Part shown: positions 26,182 through 34,045 of the stretch, piece by piece
How positions within the stretch are numbered: the stretch's first letter is position 1
Layout of the letters: every line of letters starts with the position of its first letter
Origin: DAOPZJ01 sp964587625
Lineage (GTDB): Bacteria; Bacillota; Clostridia; Oscillospirales; JAKOTC01
Assembly (NCBI GenBank): GCA_964587625.1
Contig: CAZPLU010000003.1
Span: forward strand, 53,644 to 117,643
Direction of reading: 5' to 3'
Length of the DNA: 64,000 nucleotides
The notes under the pieces: model-generated
What the model saw: only the letters and a program-made list of their open reading frames with translations
Told to the model about the DNA's origin: nothing
Databases searched by the model: none
Program-made: the position numbers and the translations under genes

Positions 26182-27350
26182 AGCTACTTCGTTTTATCAT
26201 CGGTTATGTGCAATTTTCAATCAAAGGCGGTTTCGCGGAGCGTTTTCTCTCCCTGTGCGCGGCCGATGGGATAAAGCTCTGGGGCTTTACACAAAGCGGC
26301 GGAGTGATCGATGTCTGCGTACGGCGTTCGTCGTTCAAAAAGCTGCGGAAGCACCGACGAGCAAGTCATGTAAAAATTAAAATCATCGACAAGCGTGGGC
26401 TTTTCGAAGTCCTCAGGCGTTATAAGCTCAGAGTCGGACTGGCGGCGGGGGTGATGGTGTTTTTCGCCGTTTTTATTTTGTTGTCACAGCACATCTGGAC
26501 CATTGAAATCAGCGGGAACAGCCGCCTCTCGACCGATGAGGTGCTGTATACGCTTGAACGGTGCGGAATCGCGGCCGGAATGAAGAGAAACGGTTTTGAT
26601 CCGAATACGGCGGTCAGCCGATTGTATTTGGAGAACTCCGACATCTCCTGGATTGTGTTGAACATCAAGGGGACGACGCTGTATGTGGAGTTGCGCGAGC
26701 GCATCTATCCGCCGGATATGCTGCCGCAGCGGCGCCCGTGCAACGTGGTTTCGGCCTATACGGGGCAGGTGATCCGGATGTATGTCTATGACGGAAAATC
26801 CGAGGTTCGCGAGGGCGATGCGGTGGCAAAAGGACAACTGCTGGTCTCGGGCGTCATCGAGGACCGGGAGGGCGTGGTGCGGTACACCCACGCCAGAGCC
26901 AGTGTCATCGGGGCGGCGCGAATCGAAAAACAGGTGACAATCGGTTATTCGCAGGTAAAAACCGTGAAATCGGAAGATGAAAAAACGCGTTATGAATGCG
27001 GCATTTTGGGTTTAAAGATCCCGCTGTATTTTTCGAAACCCGACCTGACCCATGACCGGAACGAATCGGTAAGGCGGCTGACTGTTTTCGGCGCGGAATT
27101 TCCGATTTGGATCCGAAAAATCACTTTCCGCGAGATGACCGTCAGCGAATATACCCTGACCCAAGAACAGGCGCTTGCCTTTGCGATGAGCGAATTGACG
27201 CTGTACGAGACCCAAGCACTGGTCGGCGCCAAGATCACCGCGCGTGACATCCAAAAGACGATATCCGAGCAAGGCATCACGCTCTCGGTCGTCTATTCGT
27301 GTGAAATCGAGATGGCGTTGGAACAGGAGATCAAGATTGAACTTGAATGA
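26175..27350 (+). CDS. yqfD: Sporulation protein YqfD
   Basis: About 391 residues. The N-terminal cytoplasmic part includes GFAERFLSLCAADGI, and one membrane span (about residues 85-105, AAGVMVFFAVFILLSQHIW) is followed by a large extracytoplasmic domain containing SYNRLSTDEV-like SGNSRLSTDEV and repeated beta segments. It matches YqfD, required in mother-cell-specific sporulation programmes. ATG 26175 is chosen over TTG 26160. The 3' end overlaps the convergent glycosylase gene by 20 bases. Confidence 0.92.
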   Translation: MLKLLRFIIGYVQFSIKGGFAERFLSLCAADGIKLWGFTQSGGVIDVCVRRSSFKKLRKHRRASHVKIKIIDKRGLFEVLRRYKLRVGLAAGVMVFFAVFILLSQHIWTIEISGNSRLSTDEVLYTLERCGIAAGMKRNGFDPNTAVSRLYLENSDISWIVLNIKGTTLYVELRERIYPPDMLPQRRPCNVVSAYTGQVIRMYVYDGKSEVREGDAVAKGQLLVSGVIEDREGVVRYTHARASVIGAARIEKQVTIGYSQVKTVKSEDEKTRYECGILGLKIPLYFSKPDLTHDRNESVRRLTVFGAEFPIWIRKITFREMTVSEYTLTQEQALAFAMSELTLYETQALVGAKITARDIQKTISEQGITLSVVYSCEIEMALEQEIKIELE

Positions 27351-27837
27351 GCGCCCGCCACGCTTCAATCAGTTTATCAAGCGGCCACGCGGCGTTCGCG
27401 GGGCTGGTCGAGGGCAGCCGAGTGTCCTTTATGCCCGTTTTCGGACAGATCAATTTTCGGTATAAATCGCTCGATGTATTTCCGTTGGTGAATATTTTTT
27501 GAATTTTACAGCGCTCTAAAATCAAACCGATGTCATTGGCTATGACCTTATCTATGCTGCTGTCGGACGAGCCCTTGATTTCGCAAGACGCGATTACGTC
27601 CCAAAGCGCGAGATTGCGGGAGTATAAAAACGCCTTTTTTTCCGGAACGGTCATCGGAGTCCCGCAGTCAAAAACGGCTGAGAGCACCTTCCAAAACCGG
27701 TTTTGAGGATGTCCGTAAAAAAAGCCCTGTTCCCTCGATTTTACCGACGGGAAGCTGCCCAAAATCAAAAGTTTCGAGTTTTCATCGCACAGCGGCGGGA
27801 TATTGTGTATCTGCGCCAAGTCAATCGCCCCCTGCAT
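27331..27837 (-). CDS. Hypoxanthine (deoxyinosine)-DNA glycosylase
   Basis: About 168 residues of the uracil-DNA-glycosylase superfamily. LLILGSFPSVKSREQGFFYGHPQNRFW is split as LILGSFPS for base binding and GHPQNRFWKVL, both diagnostic of the hypoxanthine-DNA glycosylase group. The LPSTSPANAAW block near the C-terminus is the DNA-intercalation loop. It removes deaminated adenine. The open frame extends 50 codons upstream, across a promoter for the divergent gene, so the start at ATG 27837 is chosen; its ribosome-binding site is weak. It is convergent with yqfD and overlaps it by 20 bases. Confidence 0.85.
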   Translation of the reverse strand: MQGAIDLAQIHNIPPLCDENSKLLILGSFPSVKSREQGFFYGHPQNRFWKVLSAVFDCGTPMTVPEKKAFLYSRNLALWDVIASCEIKGSSDSSIDKVIANDIGLILERCKIQKIFTNGNTSSDLYRKLICPKTGIKDTRLPSTSPANAAWPLDKLIEAWRALIQVQS

Positions 27838-27871
27838 CAGTATACCCCATATGGCGGCTTGGGAAAAGGGC

Positions 27872-27900
27872 TTGAAGTTTTTACTGCGAAATGTTATAAT
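27872..27900 (+). promoter_or_regulatory. Sigma-A promoter for the NagD-like HAD gene
   Basis: TTGAAG (27872-27877), 17-base spacer, TATAAT (27895-27900). The GTG start at 27944 follows, with GGAGGT in between. Confidence 0.8.
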
Positions 27901-27943
27901 CAAATCTGTCATAACAGCGGTTTTTCGATTTCGGAGGTGTATT

Positions 27944-28735
27944 GTGGCGCTCAACTTGCGGGATAAAAAGGGTTTTATTTGCGACATGGACGGTGTGATC
28001 TACCATGGCAACAAAATTTTGGACGGCGTATCCGATTTTATCGATTGGATGAACCAAACCGGAAAAAATTATCTGTTTTTGACGAACAGCAGCGAGCGTT
28101 CACCGTTGGAACTGCGCCAAAAACTACAGCGGATGGGTCTCGACGTCGGTCAGGAACACTTTTACACCTCGGCGCTTGCGACCGCCAGTTTTATCGCCTC
28201 TCAAGCGCCCGGTTGTACGGCATATGTCATCGGCGAAGCCGGGCTGCTGAACGCGCTTTACGATCAGGGTATCACCATCAACGACGTCAATCCCGACTAT
28301 GTGGTTGTGGGAGAAACCCGAAACTATAATTACGAGAGCATCATCCGCGCCGTACGCTATATCCAAAAAGGCGCAAAGCTGATCGGGACAAACCCCGACC
28401 TGACAGGCCCCACCGAGAGCGGCGTCATCCCGGCGACCCGGGCGCTGGTCGCGCCGATTGAACTCGCGACCGGAAAACAGGCCTATTTTGTGGGAAAGCC
28501 GAATCCGCTGATGATGCGGACGGGGTTGAAACTGCTGGGCTGCGGCAACGACGAGACCGCGATCATCGGCGACCGGATGGACACCGATATCATCGCGGGC
28601 ATCGAATCCGAAATTGATACGGTTTTGGTTTTGTCGGGCGTGACCCAGCCGGATATGATCAACGCGTTCGCATACCGGCCGAAATATATCTTTGAAAATG
28701 TGGGAGGAATTGCAAATGCCGCGCGTGCCGATTGA
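27944..28735 (+). CDS. HAD-IIA (NagD/AraL-like) phosphatase
   Basis: 263 residues, started by GTG after GGAGGT (GTG ALNLRDKKG). Motif I DMDGVIYHGNK has the nucleophile Asp14 and acid Asp16; FLTNSSERS is motif II; VGKPNPLMM and IGDRMDTDIIAG are motifs III and IV. The cap lies between motifs II and III, the IIA type. Family members dephosphorylate nucleotide or sugar phosphates including 4-nitrophenyl phosphate; the natural substrate is not readable here. The next gene overlaps its end by 20 bases. Confidence 0.88.
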   Translation: MALNLRDKKGFICDMDGVIYHGNKILDGVSDFIDWMNQTGKNYLFLTNSSERSPLELRQKLQRMGLDVGQEHFYTSALATASFIASQAPGCTAYVIGEAGLLNALYDQGITINDVNPDYVVVGETRNYNYESIIRAVRYIQKGAKLIGTNPDLTGPTESGVIPATRALVAPIELATGKQAYFVGKPNPLMMRTGLKLLGCGNDETAIIGDRMDTDIIAGIESEIDTVLVLSGVTQPDMINAFAYRPKYIFENVGGIANAARAD

Positions 28736-29339
28736 CCCCAAAACGCTCAGACCCATATTGCCCAAGAAAAGCAAACGCTTCCTCGGCTGGATCATAACGG
28801 GCGGTGTTTTTTTGATTGCGCTGACCGCTGCCGGCATCAGTTACTTAACATTTGCGAACCGCATGCAGACCTATGATCTGTACATCAAAACGCCGGACTT
28901 TTGTCAGGAAATTGCGGATGCGTTTGCCGAAAAGGCCGATTCCGAACAGACCCTCCAAATCACGGCGTACACCAACATCGCCTCGTATAACTACGGAACC
29001 GGGGCGCAAGTTGACGCTCTGAAAAAGGGCTCCTCCGATTTGGATCATTATGACGCATATAAAGAGTTTTTCGATTCCCGCGCGGCGCGTAATATTAAAA
29101 AAGTGTTTCGCACCAGCATCGCACAGATGATTGAATATGTCGACGACACCGCAAACGGTCTGTACACCGTCAGTTTTATTGAAGAGACCAATGAAATCGG
29201 TTTTAACATGATATTGGTCTATGTCAGCAAACCGCTCGGAGGCGAACAGGCGGCCAAGGATTATTTCGGATATAAAGGGAAAAAGGTATTTGTCGAATTG
29301 TCCGAGAACTGGTACTACGTCCAAAATCTCGGCATATAA
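28716..29339 (+). CDS. Unrecognised single-pass membrane protein
   Basis: 207 residues from ATG 28716, eight bases after GGGAGGA. A proline-rich basic N-terminus is followed by one membrane span (about 23-47, GWIITGGVFLIALTAAGISYL) and an outside domain with many aromatic and acidic residues. I recognise no family. It overlaps the HAD-IIA gene by 20 bases, so it is translated from the same message. An anchored extracytoplasmic domain is inferred. Confidence 0.7.
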   Translation: MPRVPIDPKTLRPILPKKSKRFLGWIITGGVFLIALTAAGISYLTFANRMQTYDLYIKTPDFCQEIADAFAEKADSEQTLQITAYTNIASYNYGTGAQVDALKKGSSDLDHYDAYKEFFDSRAARNIKKVFRTSIAQMIEYVDDTANGLYTVSFIEETNEIGFNMILVYVSKPLGGEQAAKDYFGYKGKKVFVELSENWYYVQNLGI

Positions 29340-29428
29340 AAGATTTAAAAACTTCATGCCGGGGGATCGCAGCCCGAAAGTCCCGCGGTCTGTTTGCGTA
29401 TTTACAATAAAAGAAAAGGAGGACATGA

Positions 29429-30064
29429 ATGGACTATTCACATATCGTATGGGATTTCAACGGAACGATTTTAGACGACCTTTGGGCGGGGATCATGAGT
29501 GAAAACGTCCTGCTGCGGCGCAGGGGTATGCCGGAATTTGAAACCCTCGAGCAATATTACGGCGTGTTTTGCTTCCCGATCAAAAAGTATTACGAAAATC
29601 TGGGATATGATTTTACCAAAGAACGCTACGAGGATGTCGCAGAGGAATGGATGAAGGAATACGCCTATTTCAGCACGTTCTCTCCGGTCAAAGACGGCAT
29701 CCTCGAAGCGGCTGAGCATTTTCAAACGCTCGGATTGTCCCAGACCATCATCTCAATGAGCGAAATCGGGATCATGAAGCGGCAAATCGCATCGTTCGGC
29801 ATCACGGATTATTTCAACGAAATCCTCGGCCTCGACAACAATCTGGCGCATAGCAAGCTCGAGCTCGCCCGCGAGTGGAAAGAGCGTATCAAACCGCGCA
29901 AGGTCTTGATGCTCGGTGACACCACGCACGACATCGAAACGGCAAAAGTGCTGGACGCCGACTGTATTCTCATCACCGGGGGACATCAATCAAAGGAATG
30001 TCTATTGCAATGCGGCGTTCCGGTCATCGATTCGGCGGCGGAGCTGTGCGGTACTGTACTGTAA
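29429..30064 (+). CDS. HAD-superfamily hydrolase with DFNGT motif
   Basis: 211 residues, a phosphoglycolate-phosphatase-like HAD. Motif I is VWDFNGTILDD: the nucleophile Asp9 is kept but the second Asp is Asn11. TIISMSE is motif II, and MLGDTTHDIETAK is motif IV. The helical cap between motif I and II is typical of subclass IA. The DFN variant lacks the usual general acid, so activity may be low or of a transferase type; this variant recurs in Clostridia. AAGGAGG stands at 29417-29423 before ATG 29429. A terminator follows. Confidence 0.85.
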   Translation: MDYSHIVWDFNGTILDDLWAGIMSENVLLRRRGMPEFETLEQYYGVFCFPIKKYYENLGYDFTKERYEDVAEEWMKEYAYFSTFSPVKDGILEAAEHFQTLGLSQTIISMSEIGIMKRQIASFGITDYFNEILGLDNNLAHSKLELAREWKERIKPRKVLMLGDTTHDIETAKVLDADCILITGGHQSKECLLQCGVPVIDSAAELCGTVL

Positions 30065-30108
30065 TAAAACGCGTAGCGTATTCGAGATCATCAGATTTTT
30101 GCATGAGA

Positions 30109-30133
30109 GGGAGGGATGTTCATATTCTCTCCC
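30109..30133 (+). terminator. Rho-independent terminator after the DFNGT HAD gene
   Basis: GGGAGGGA (30109-30116) pairs with TCTCTCCC (30126-30133) over eight pairs with one G-T, followed by TTTTTGTTTT. Confidence 0.75.
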
Positions 30134-30318
30134 TTTTTGTTTTCCCGGGCGAGTATCCCTTCGTCTCAATCTTGTTTATATGCAGAGTTAAATCATGATT
30201 TTTAGCAGGACTAAAAAAACGGAGCGATTATTACAGTTCGAAAAAATCAAACCTTTTCGGCTTATTCGATACTATCTTGAGTGAGAAGCGTTTTTTACTG
30301 GGTTGGGAGGTGAGTACA

Positions 30319-31959
30319 TTGGCTTATGATGGCGTGATTCGGGATATGCTCAACAAAGATTTGTTGGACAAAATATTCGGCTGGTCGTATAACCGGTTGA
30401 GAAATCGCATGGCCGCGGAGGAACTGACGCAAGAAATATGCTTGCGTCTTTTAAAGTCGGCAGCGCGTACAGAAAGAATCGACAACCTATGGGGGTGGAT
30501 ATGGGGTATAGCAAAATATACTTTGATACAATACAAACGCGATAACGGCCATATCGCGTTAGATATTGACGATTTTGAAACATTGGCGTCATACGACGAA
30601 ACAGAAGAGACCGTTTTGCACAACGAGGAAATCAATCTGCTCCGTCACGCCGTCAGCGAACTTTCGGGCAAGTACAGAGAAATCGTTATTTTGCACTATG
30701 TTTATGAAAAAACGATTTCAGAAATTGCCATGCTGATGTCTTTGCCGATGAACACCGTCAAGTGGCGGCTCCACGAGGCGAGGAACGCGATTACTCGAAA
30801 ATTGAGCGTTCAGAGAGGATCGAATCGAATGAGCACGATAGGAGAAAAATCATACAACCCGCGAAAATTTGACTTTTTGGCTGACGGGTGGTGGAAATCC
30901 CAAACTGATGAAGCGTTGTGTTATCATAATGCCGGACGTGCACTTATGCAAAACATGTTGCTCGAAGCGAACTGCCGGGAGAAAACCGCCGAAGAATTGT
31001 CATCCGCACTCGGCGTGCCGATGGCTTACATCGAGGACGAACTTTTAAATGCAGTAAAACTGGGATTGATGAAAAAATCTGGGAGCAAATATCTGACGAA
31101 TTTCATCATCCAGCCCGCCGACGCGAAAGCAAAATATACGGCAATTCATAAAAAGTATGCCCCGTATTTTTTGCGTGAATCGATTGACTTTTTAAGATCA
31201 AAGGAGAGCGAAATTCGTGCGTTGGACTTTACGGCGCGGGATTGGGAATGGAGCCGATTGCTTTGGCATCTGCTGATGTTGTTGCGTATGTTCGGCTATA
31301 AATACGCATATGCCAAACTCAAAACGGCGGAGTATAAATCGGAAGTAAAACCGACAGGCGGGTGGATCGGCTGGTGCTGGGAAGTTCCTGTCAATCCGGA
31401 AGACGAATATGACAGCCGGCTTACCACATATTACGGCCCGTTTACGGATGATCGTCCTTATGGAAAAAGCGGCTGCGCCTCTTGTTTTGTAAACGAGGAT
31501 CATTGCGACATTGCCGCGCCGTACCATGATTATTTTATCAAACGCGACGGGTACGACCTTCTCCGTAAAATTGACGCGGGCGAATGTCCCGACCGTTTCA
31601 GCGAGCGCGAACAGGAACTATTAGCCGGAATGATTGCCAACAGGTTTATTTCAAACAACAATAAAACATTAGATTTCAATTTTCCGGTTTTTAAAAACAA
31701 CAGTTTCGAGGAGATGAAATCACTGCTCGCTCCGTTCGGAGATCGTATAGCCGGTGAATATGCGAAAATGAGAAATGAGATCATTGCCGTTTTTAAAAGG
31801 AGATTTGTTCCGGCTTGTCTTGAAAGCGACGTTAAAATGTATGTGGATAACGCAATCACTTGTCCTGCAGCCATTATCGTCGAAGCTGTAAAACAGAACC
31901 TGCTTTATTTACCCAAAGACCGCGAAAAGCTGTATCTCATGTTTTACGCAGTGATTTAA
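30319..31959 (+). CDS. Sigma-70/ECF-like protein with long C-terminal extension
   Basis: 546 residues from TTG 30319, which follows GGGAGGTGAG; an earlier TTG at 30277 lacks a site. Residues 1-75 resemble ECF region 2 (AAEELTQEICLRLLKSA, then IWGIAKYTLIQYKRD). Residues 113-163 are region 4 with LSGKYREIVILHY and the helix-turn-helix ISEIAMLMSLPMNTVKWRLHEAR. Residues 164-546 form an extension: a probable winged-helix part (TAEELSSALGVPMAYIEDELL) and then a domain with WCWEVP and a CASC...HCD cluster that might bind metal. Target promoters unknown. No partner anti-sigma gene is adjacent; the extension may sense a signal itself. Confidence 0.8.
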   Translation: MAYDGVIRDMLNKDLLDKIFGWSYNRLRNRMAAEELTQEICLRLLKSAARTERIDNLWGWIWGIAKYTLIQYKRDNGHIALDIDDFETLASYDETEETVLHNEEINLLRHAVSELSGKYREIVILHYVYEKTISEIAMLMSLPMNTVKWRLHEARNAITRKLSVQRGSNRMSTIGEKSYNPRKFDFLADGWWKSQTDEALCYHNAGRALMQNMLLEANCREKTAEELSSALGVPMAYIEDELLNAVKLGLMKKSGSKYLTNFIIQPADAKAKYTAIHKKYAPYFLRESIDFLRSKESEIRALDFTARDWEWSRLLWHLLMLLRMFGYKYAYAKLKTAEYKSEVKPTGGWIGWCWEVPVNPEDEYDSRLTTYYGPFTDDRPYGKSGCASCFVNEDHCDIAAPYHDYFIKRDGYDLLRKIDAGECPDRFSEREQELLAGMIANRFISNNNKTLDFNFPVFKNNSFEEMKSLLAPFGDRIAGEYAKMRNEIIAVFKRRFVPACLESDVKMYVDNAITCPAAIIVEAVKQNLLYLPKDREKLYLMFYAVI

Positions 31960-31986
31960 TAAAAAAATTCAAGTTATACATACAAT

Positions 31987-32022
31987 AAAAGCGGATACCC
32001 GGTTTCGCAGGTATCCGCTTTT
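31987..32022. terminator. Bidirectional terminator between the sigma-like gene and icd
   Basis: AAAAGCGGATACC (31987-31999) and GGTATCCGCTTTT (32010-32022) pair over 13 bp, with a T-run following in each direction. Confidence 0.9.
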
Positions 32023-32063
32023 TGAATTTTGTTTGCAATTAACTACCGTCAGTGCGAGGTGAA

Positions 32064-33209
32064 TTACAGGTTTTGCATCAAATATTCGGCAAAATCGGCG
32101 CAGGTGGCGCCGTTGTCGCGTCCGGTGATTTTAATCTTTTTATCGGTGAACATGCAAAAATCCAGCGCTTTGGAAAGACGGTCGGATTCGGCTTGATAAC
32201 CGATGTGCGAAAGCAGCATCACCGTTGCGCGCAGCATGGAGCAGGGGTCGGCGTATTGTGCGCGTCCCTCGTCGACCATACGGGGCGCGGAGCCGTGGAT
32301 GGCTTCGAACATCGCATATTGCTTTCCGATATTCGCGCTGCCCGCGGTTCCGACGCCGCCCTGAAATTCGGCGGCCTCGTCGGTGATGATGTCGCCGTAA
32401 AGATTCGGCAGGATGAATACCTGAAAATCGGTGCGGCGCTTTTCGTCCACGAGTTTTGCGGTCATGATATCGATGTACCAATCGGTCACGCGAATATCCG
32501 GATATTCTTTCGACATCTCCTGACACAGGCGTAAAAACTTGCCGTCGGTGGTCTTAATGACATTGGCTTTGGTTACGATGGCGACATGGTCTAAATGATT
32601 GTTTTTAGCGTATTCAAACGCAAGGCGGGCGATGCGCCGCGTACCCTGCGTCGTGGTCACGGTGAAGTCGACCGCCAGATCGTCGCTGACGTTGACGCCC
32701 TCGGAGCCGAGCACATACGAGCCCTCGGTATTTTCTCGGAAAAAGGTCCAGTTGATGCCTTTATCGGGGACTTTAACCGGGCGGACATTGGCAAACAGAT
32801 CGAGTTCCTTGCGCATGGCAACATTGGCGCTCTCGATATTCGGCCACGGATCGCCCGCCCGCGGCGTGGTGGTCGGGCCTTTCAAAATGACATGGCACTT
32901 TTTCAATTCGGCCAGCACATCGTCGGGGATGGCCTTGTTGACCTTGACGCGGTTTTCGATGGTCAGACCCTCAATGGTTCGGATTTCAACTTTTCCGGCG
33001 GCGACCGCGGGTGCCAGCAGTTTTTTGAGCACTTTTTCGGATTCTGCGGAAATGGTCGGGCCGATCCCGTCTCCTCCGCAGACCCCGATGATGATTTTAT
33101 CGAGTTTGGAATAATCGATAAAATCCCGGTCCGATTTCATGCGCTCAACGCGGGCGAGTTGTTTTTCGAGCAGTTGTTCGAATTTGATGCTGGCATCTGC
33201 AATCGGCAT
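32064..33209 (-). CDS. icd: Isocitrate/isopropylmalate-family dehydrogenase, probably isocitrate dehydrogenase
   Basis: 381 residues. GGDGIGPTI at residues 44-52, RENTEGSYV substrate loop, the metal region DIMTAKLV, NLYGDIITDEAAEFQGGVG and EAIHGSAP. The N-terminal extension and the FRENTEG wording fit isocitrate dehydrogenase better than LeuB, and aconitase lies two genes upstream. Oxidatively decarboxylates isocitrate to 2-oxoglutarate for glutamate supply. NAD or NADP use is not clear by eye. It is on the minus strand, last in an acn-lipoprotein-icd run. Confidence 0.85.
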   Translation of the reverse strand: MPIADASIKFEQLLEKQLARVERMKSDRDFIDYSKLDKIIIGVCGGDGIGPTISAESEKVLKKLLAPAVAAGKVEIRTIEGLTIENRVKVNKAIPDDVLAELKKCHVILKGPTTTPRAGDPWPNIESANVAMRKELDLFANVRPVKVPDKGINWTFFRENTEGSYVLGSEGVNVSDDLAVDFTVTTTQGTRRIARLAFEYAKNNHLDHVAIVTKANVIKTTDGKFLRLCQEMSKEYPDIRVTDWYIDIMTAKLVDEKRRTDFQVFILPNLYGDIITDEAAEFQGGVGTAGSANIGKQYAMFEAIHGSAPRMVDEGRAQYADPCSMLRATVMLLSHIGYQAESDRLSKALDFCMFTDKKIKITGRDNGATCADFAEYLMQNL

Positions 33210-33230
33210 TTTTCGATTCCCCCAAACGTA

Positions 33231-34040
33231 TTATTTTCTCTCGGTGCTTTTTGACAACAACAGCAAATAAGTCAAGCCGTCGCCGTCGGTCATTTCTTTA
33301 AAGCTGAGCGTGATTAAAGCGGAATTTTTCAATTCCGTCTTGACGGCGTCCCCGGTGATATCGGCGCGCACAGCGGCGAGCGAGGCCTGATAGGCATCCA
33401 CTGTCGTGAAAATGTCGCGATAGACATTGAGCGTGGCGGTGTATTTCCCGTCCGCGTCCGCGGACAGGGTCTCGAGCCGGTAATAATATTCGTAGGTCGG
33501 GAGAATAAAATCCGCAGACAGCAAGTTGTTTCCGCTGTTATAGACAAATCCCGTGATATCACCCGTATATTTGATTTGAACGCCGAGATGTTTTTGTAAA
33601 GTGCGCTGCAGATCAAGGAAATCGAACAGATACATCGATGTGACTGCGGTTTCGGTATGCCGCAAAGGCGTTGTAATTCCCACCGCATAATTGACCAGCT
33701 CATTCGCACTCATTTTATCGGGATTTTCAAAATCGGTGAGGGGCAGGGTTTTTGCGTTATGCCGCGACAACAGATCGAAATATTTTTCCCTCAAAGCGGT
33801 GTCAACGGTGATGACAGACGCCGCCGAGACCGTCACCTGCCGGCTGGAAACCTCGGAGACATCGACTGAAGGCGCCAATACCTTATCCGCTTGAGATGAC
33901 GTTGATTCCGAGACCGTGCTGATGACCGAGGAACTCGCTTCCGAAGAGGCCTGGGAACTCTCTTCGGGTGTAGAGTCGCAGCCGATCAATGCGCCCGTCG
34001 TGACAAGAAGCGCCAATATTGCGGGAAAAAGTTTTTTCAT
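33231..34040 (-). CDS. Unrecognised lipoprotein
   Basis: 269 residues with a lipoprotein signal: MKKLFPAILALLVTTGALIGC, lipobox ALIG-Cys21, then a Ser/Glu-rich linker (SSQASSEASSSVISTVSEST) to a globular domain of about 210 residues that I do not recognise. It lies between acn and icd with gaps of 5 and 21 bases, all on one strand. The link to the metabolic genes is positional only. Confidence 0.75.
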   Translation of the reverse strand: MKKLFPAILALLVTTGALIGCDSTPEESSQASSEASSSVISTVSESTSSQADKVLAPSVDVSEVSSRQVTVSAASVITVDTALREKYFDLLSRHNAKTLPLTDFENPDKMSANELVNYAVGITTPLRHTETAVTSMYLFDFLDLQRTLQKHLGVQIKYTGDITGFVYNSGNNLLSADFILPTYEYYYRLETLSADADGKYTATLNVYRDIFTTVDAYQASLAAVRADITGDAVKTELKNSALITLSFKEMTDGDGLTYLLLLSKSTERK

Positions 34041-34045
34041 AATAA

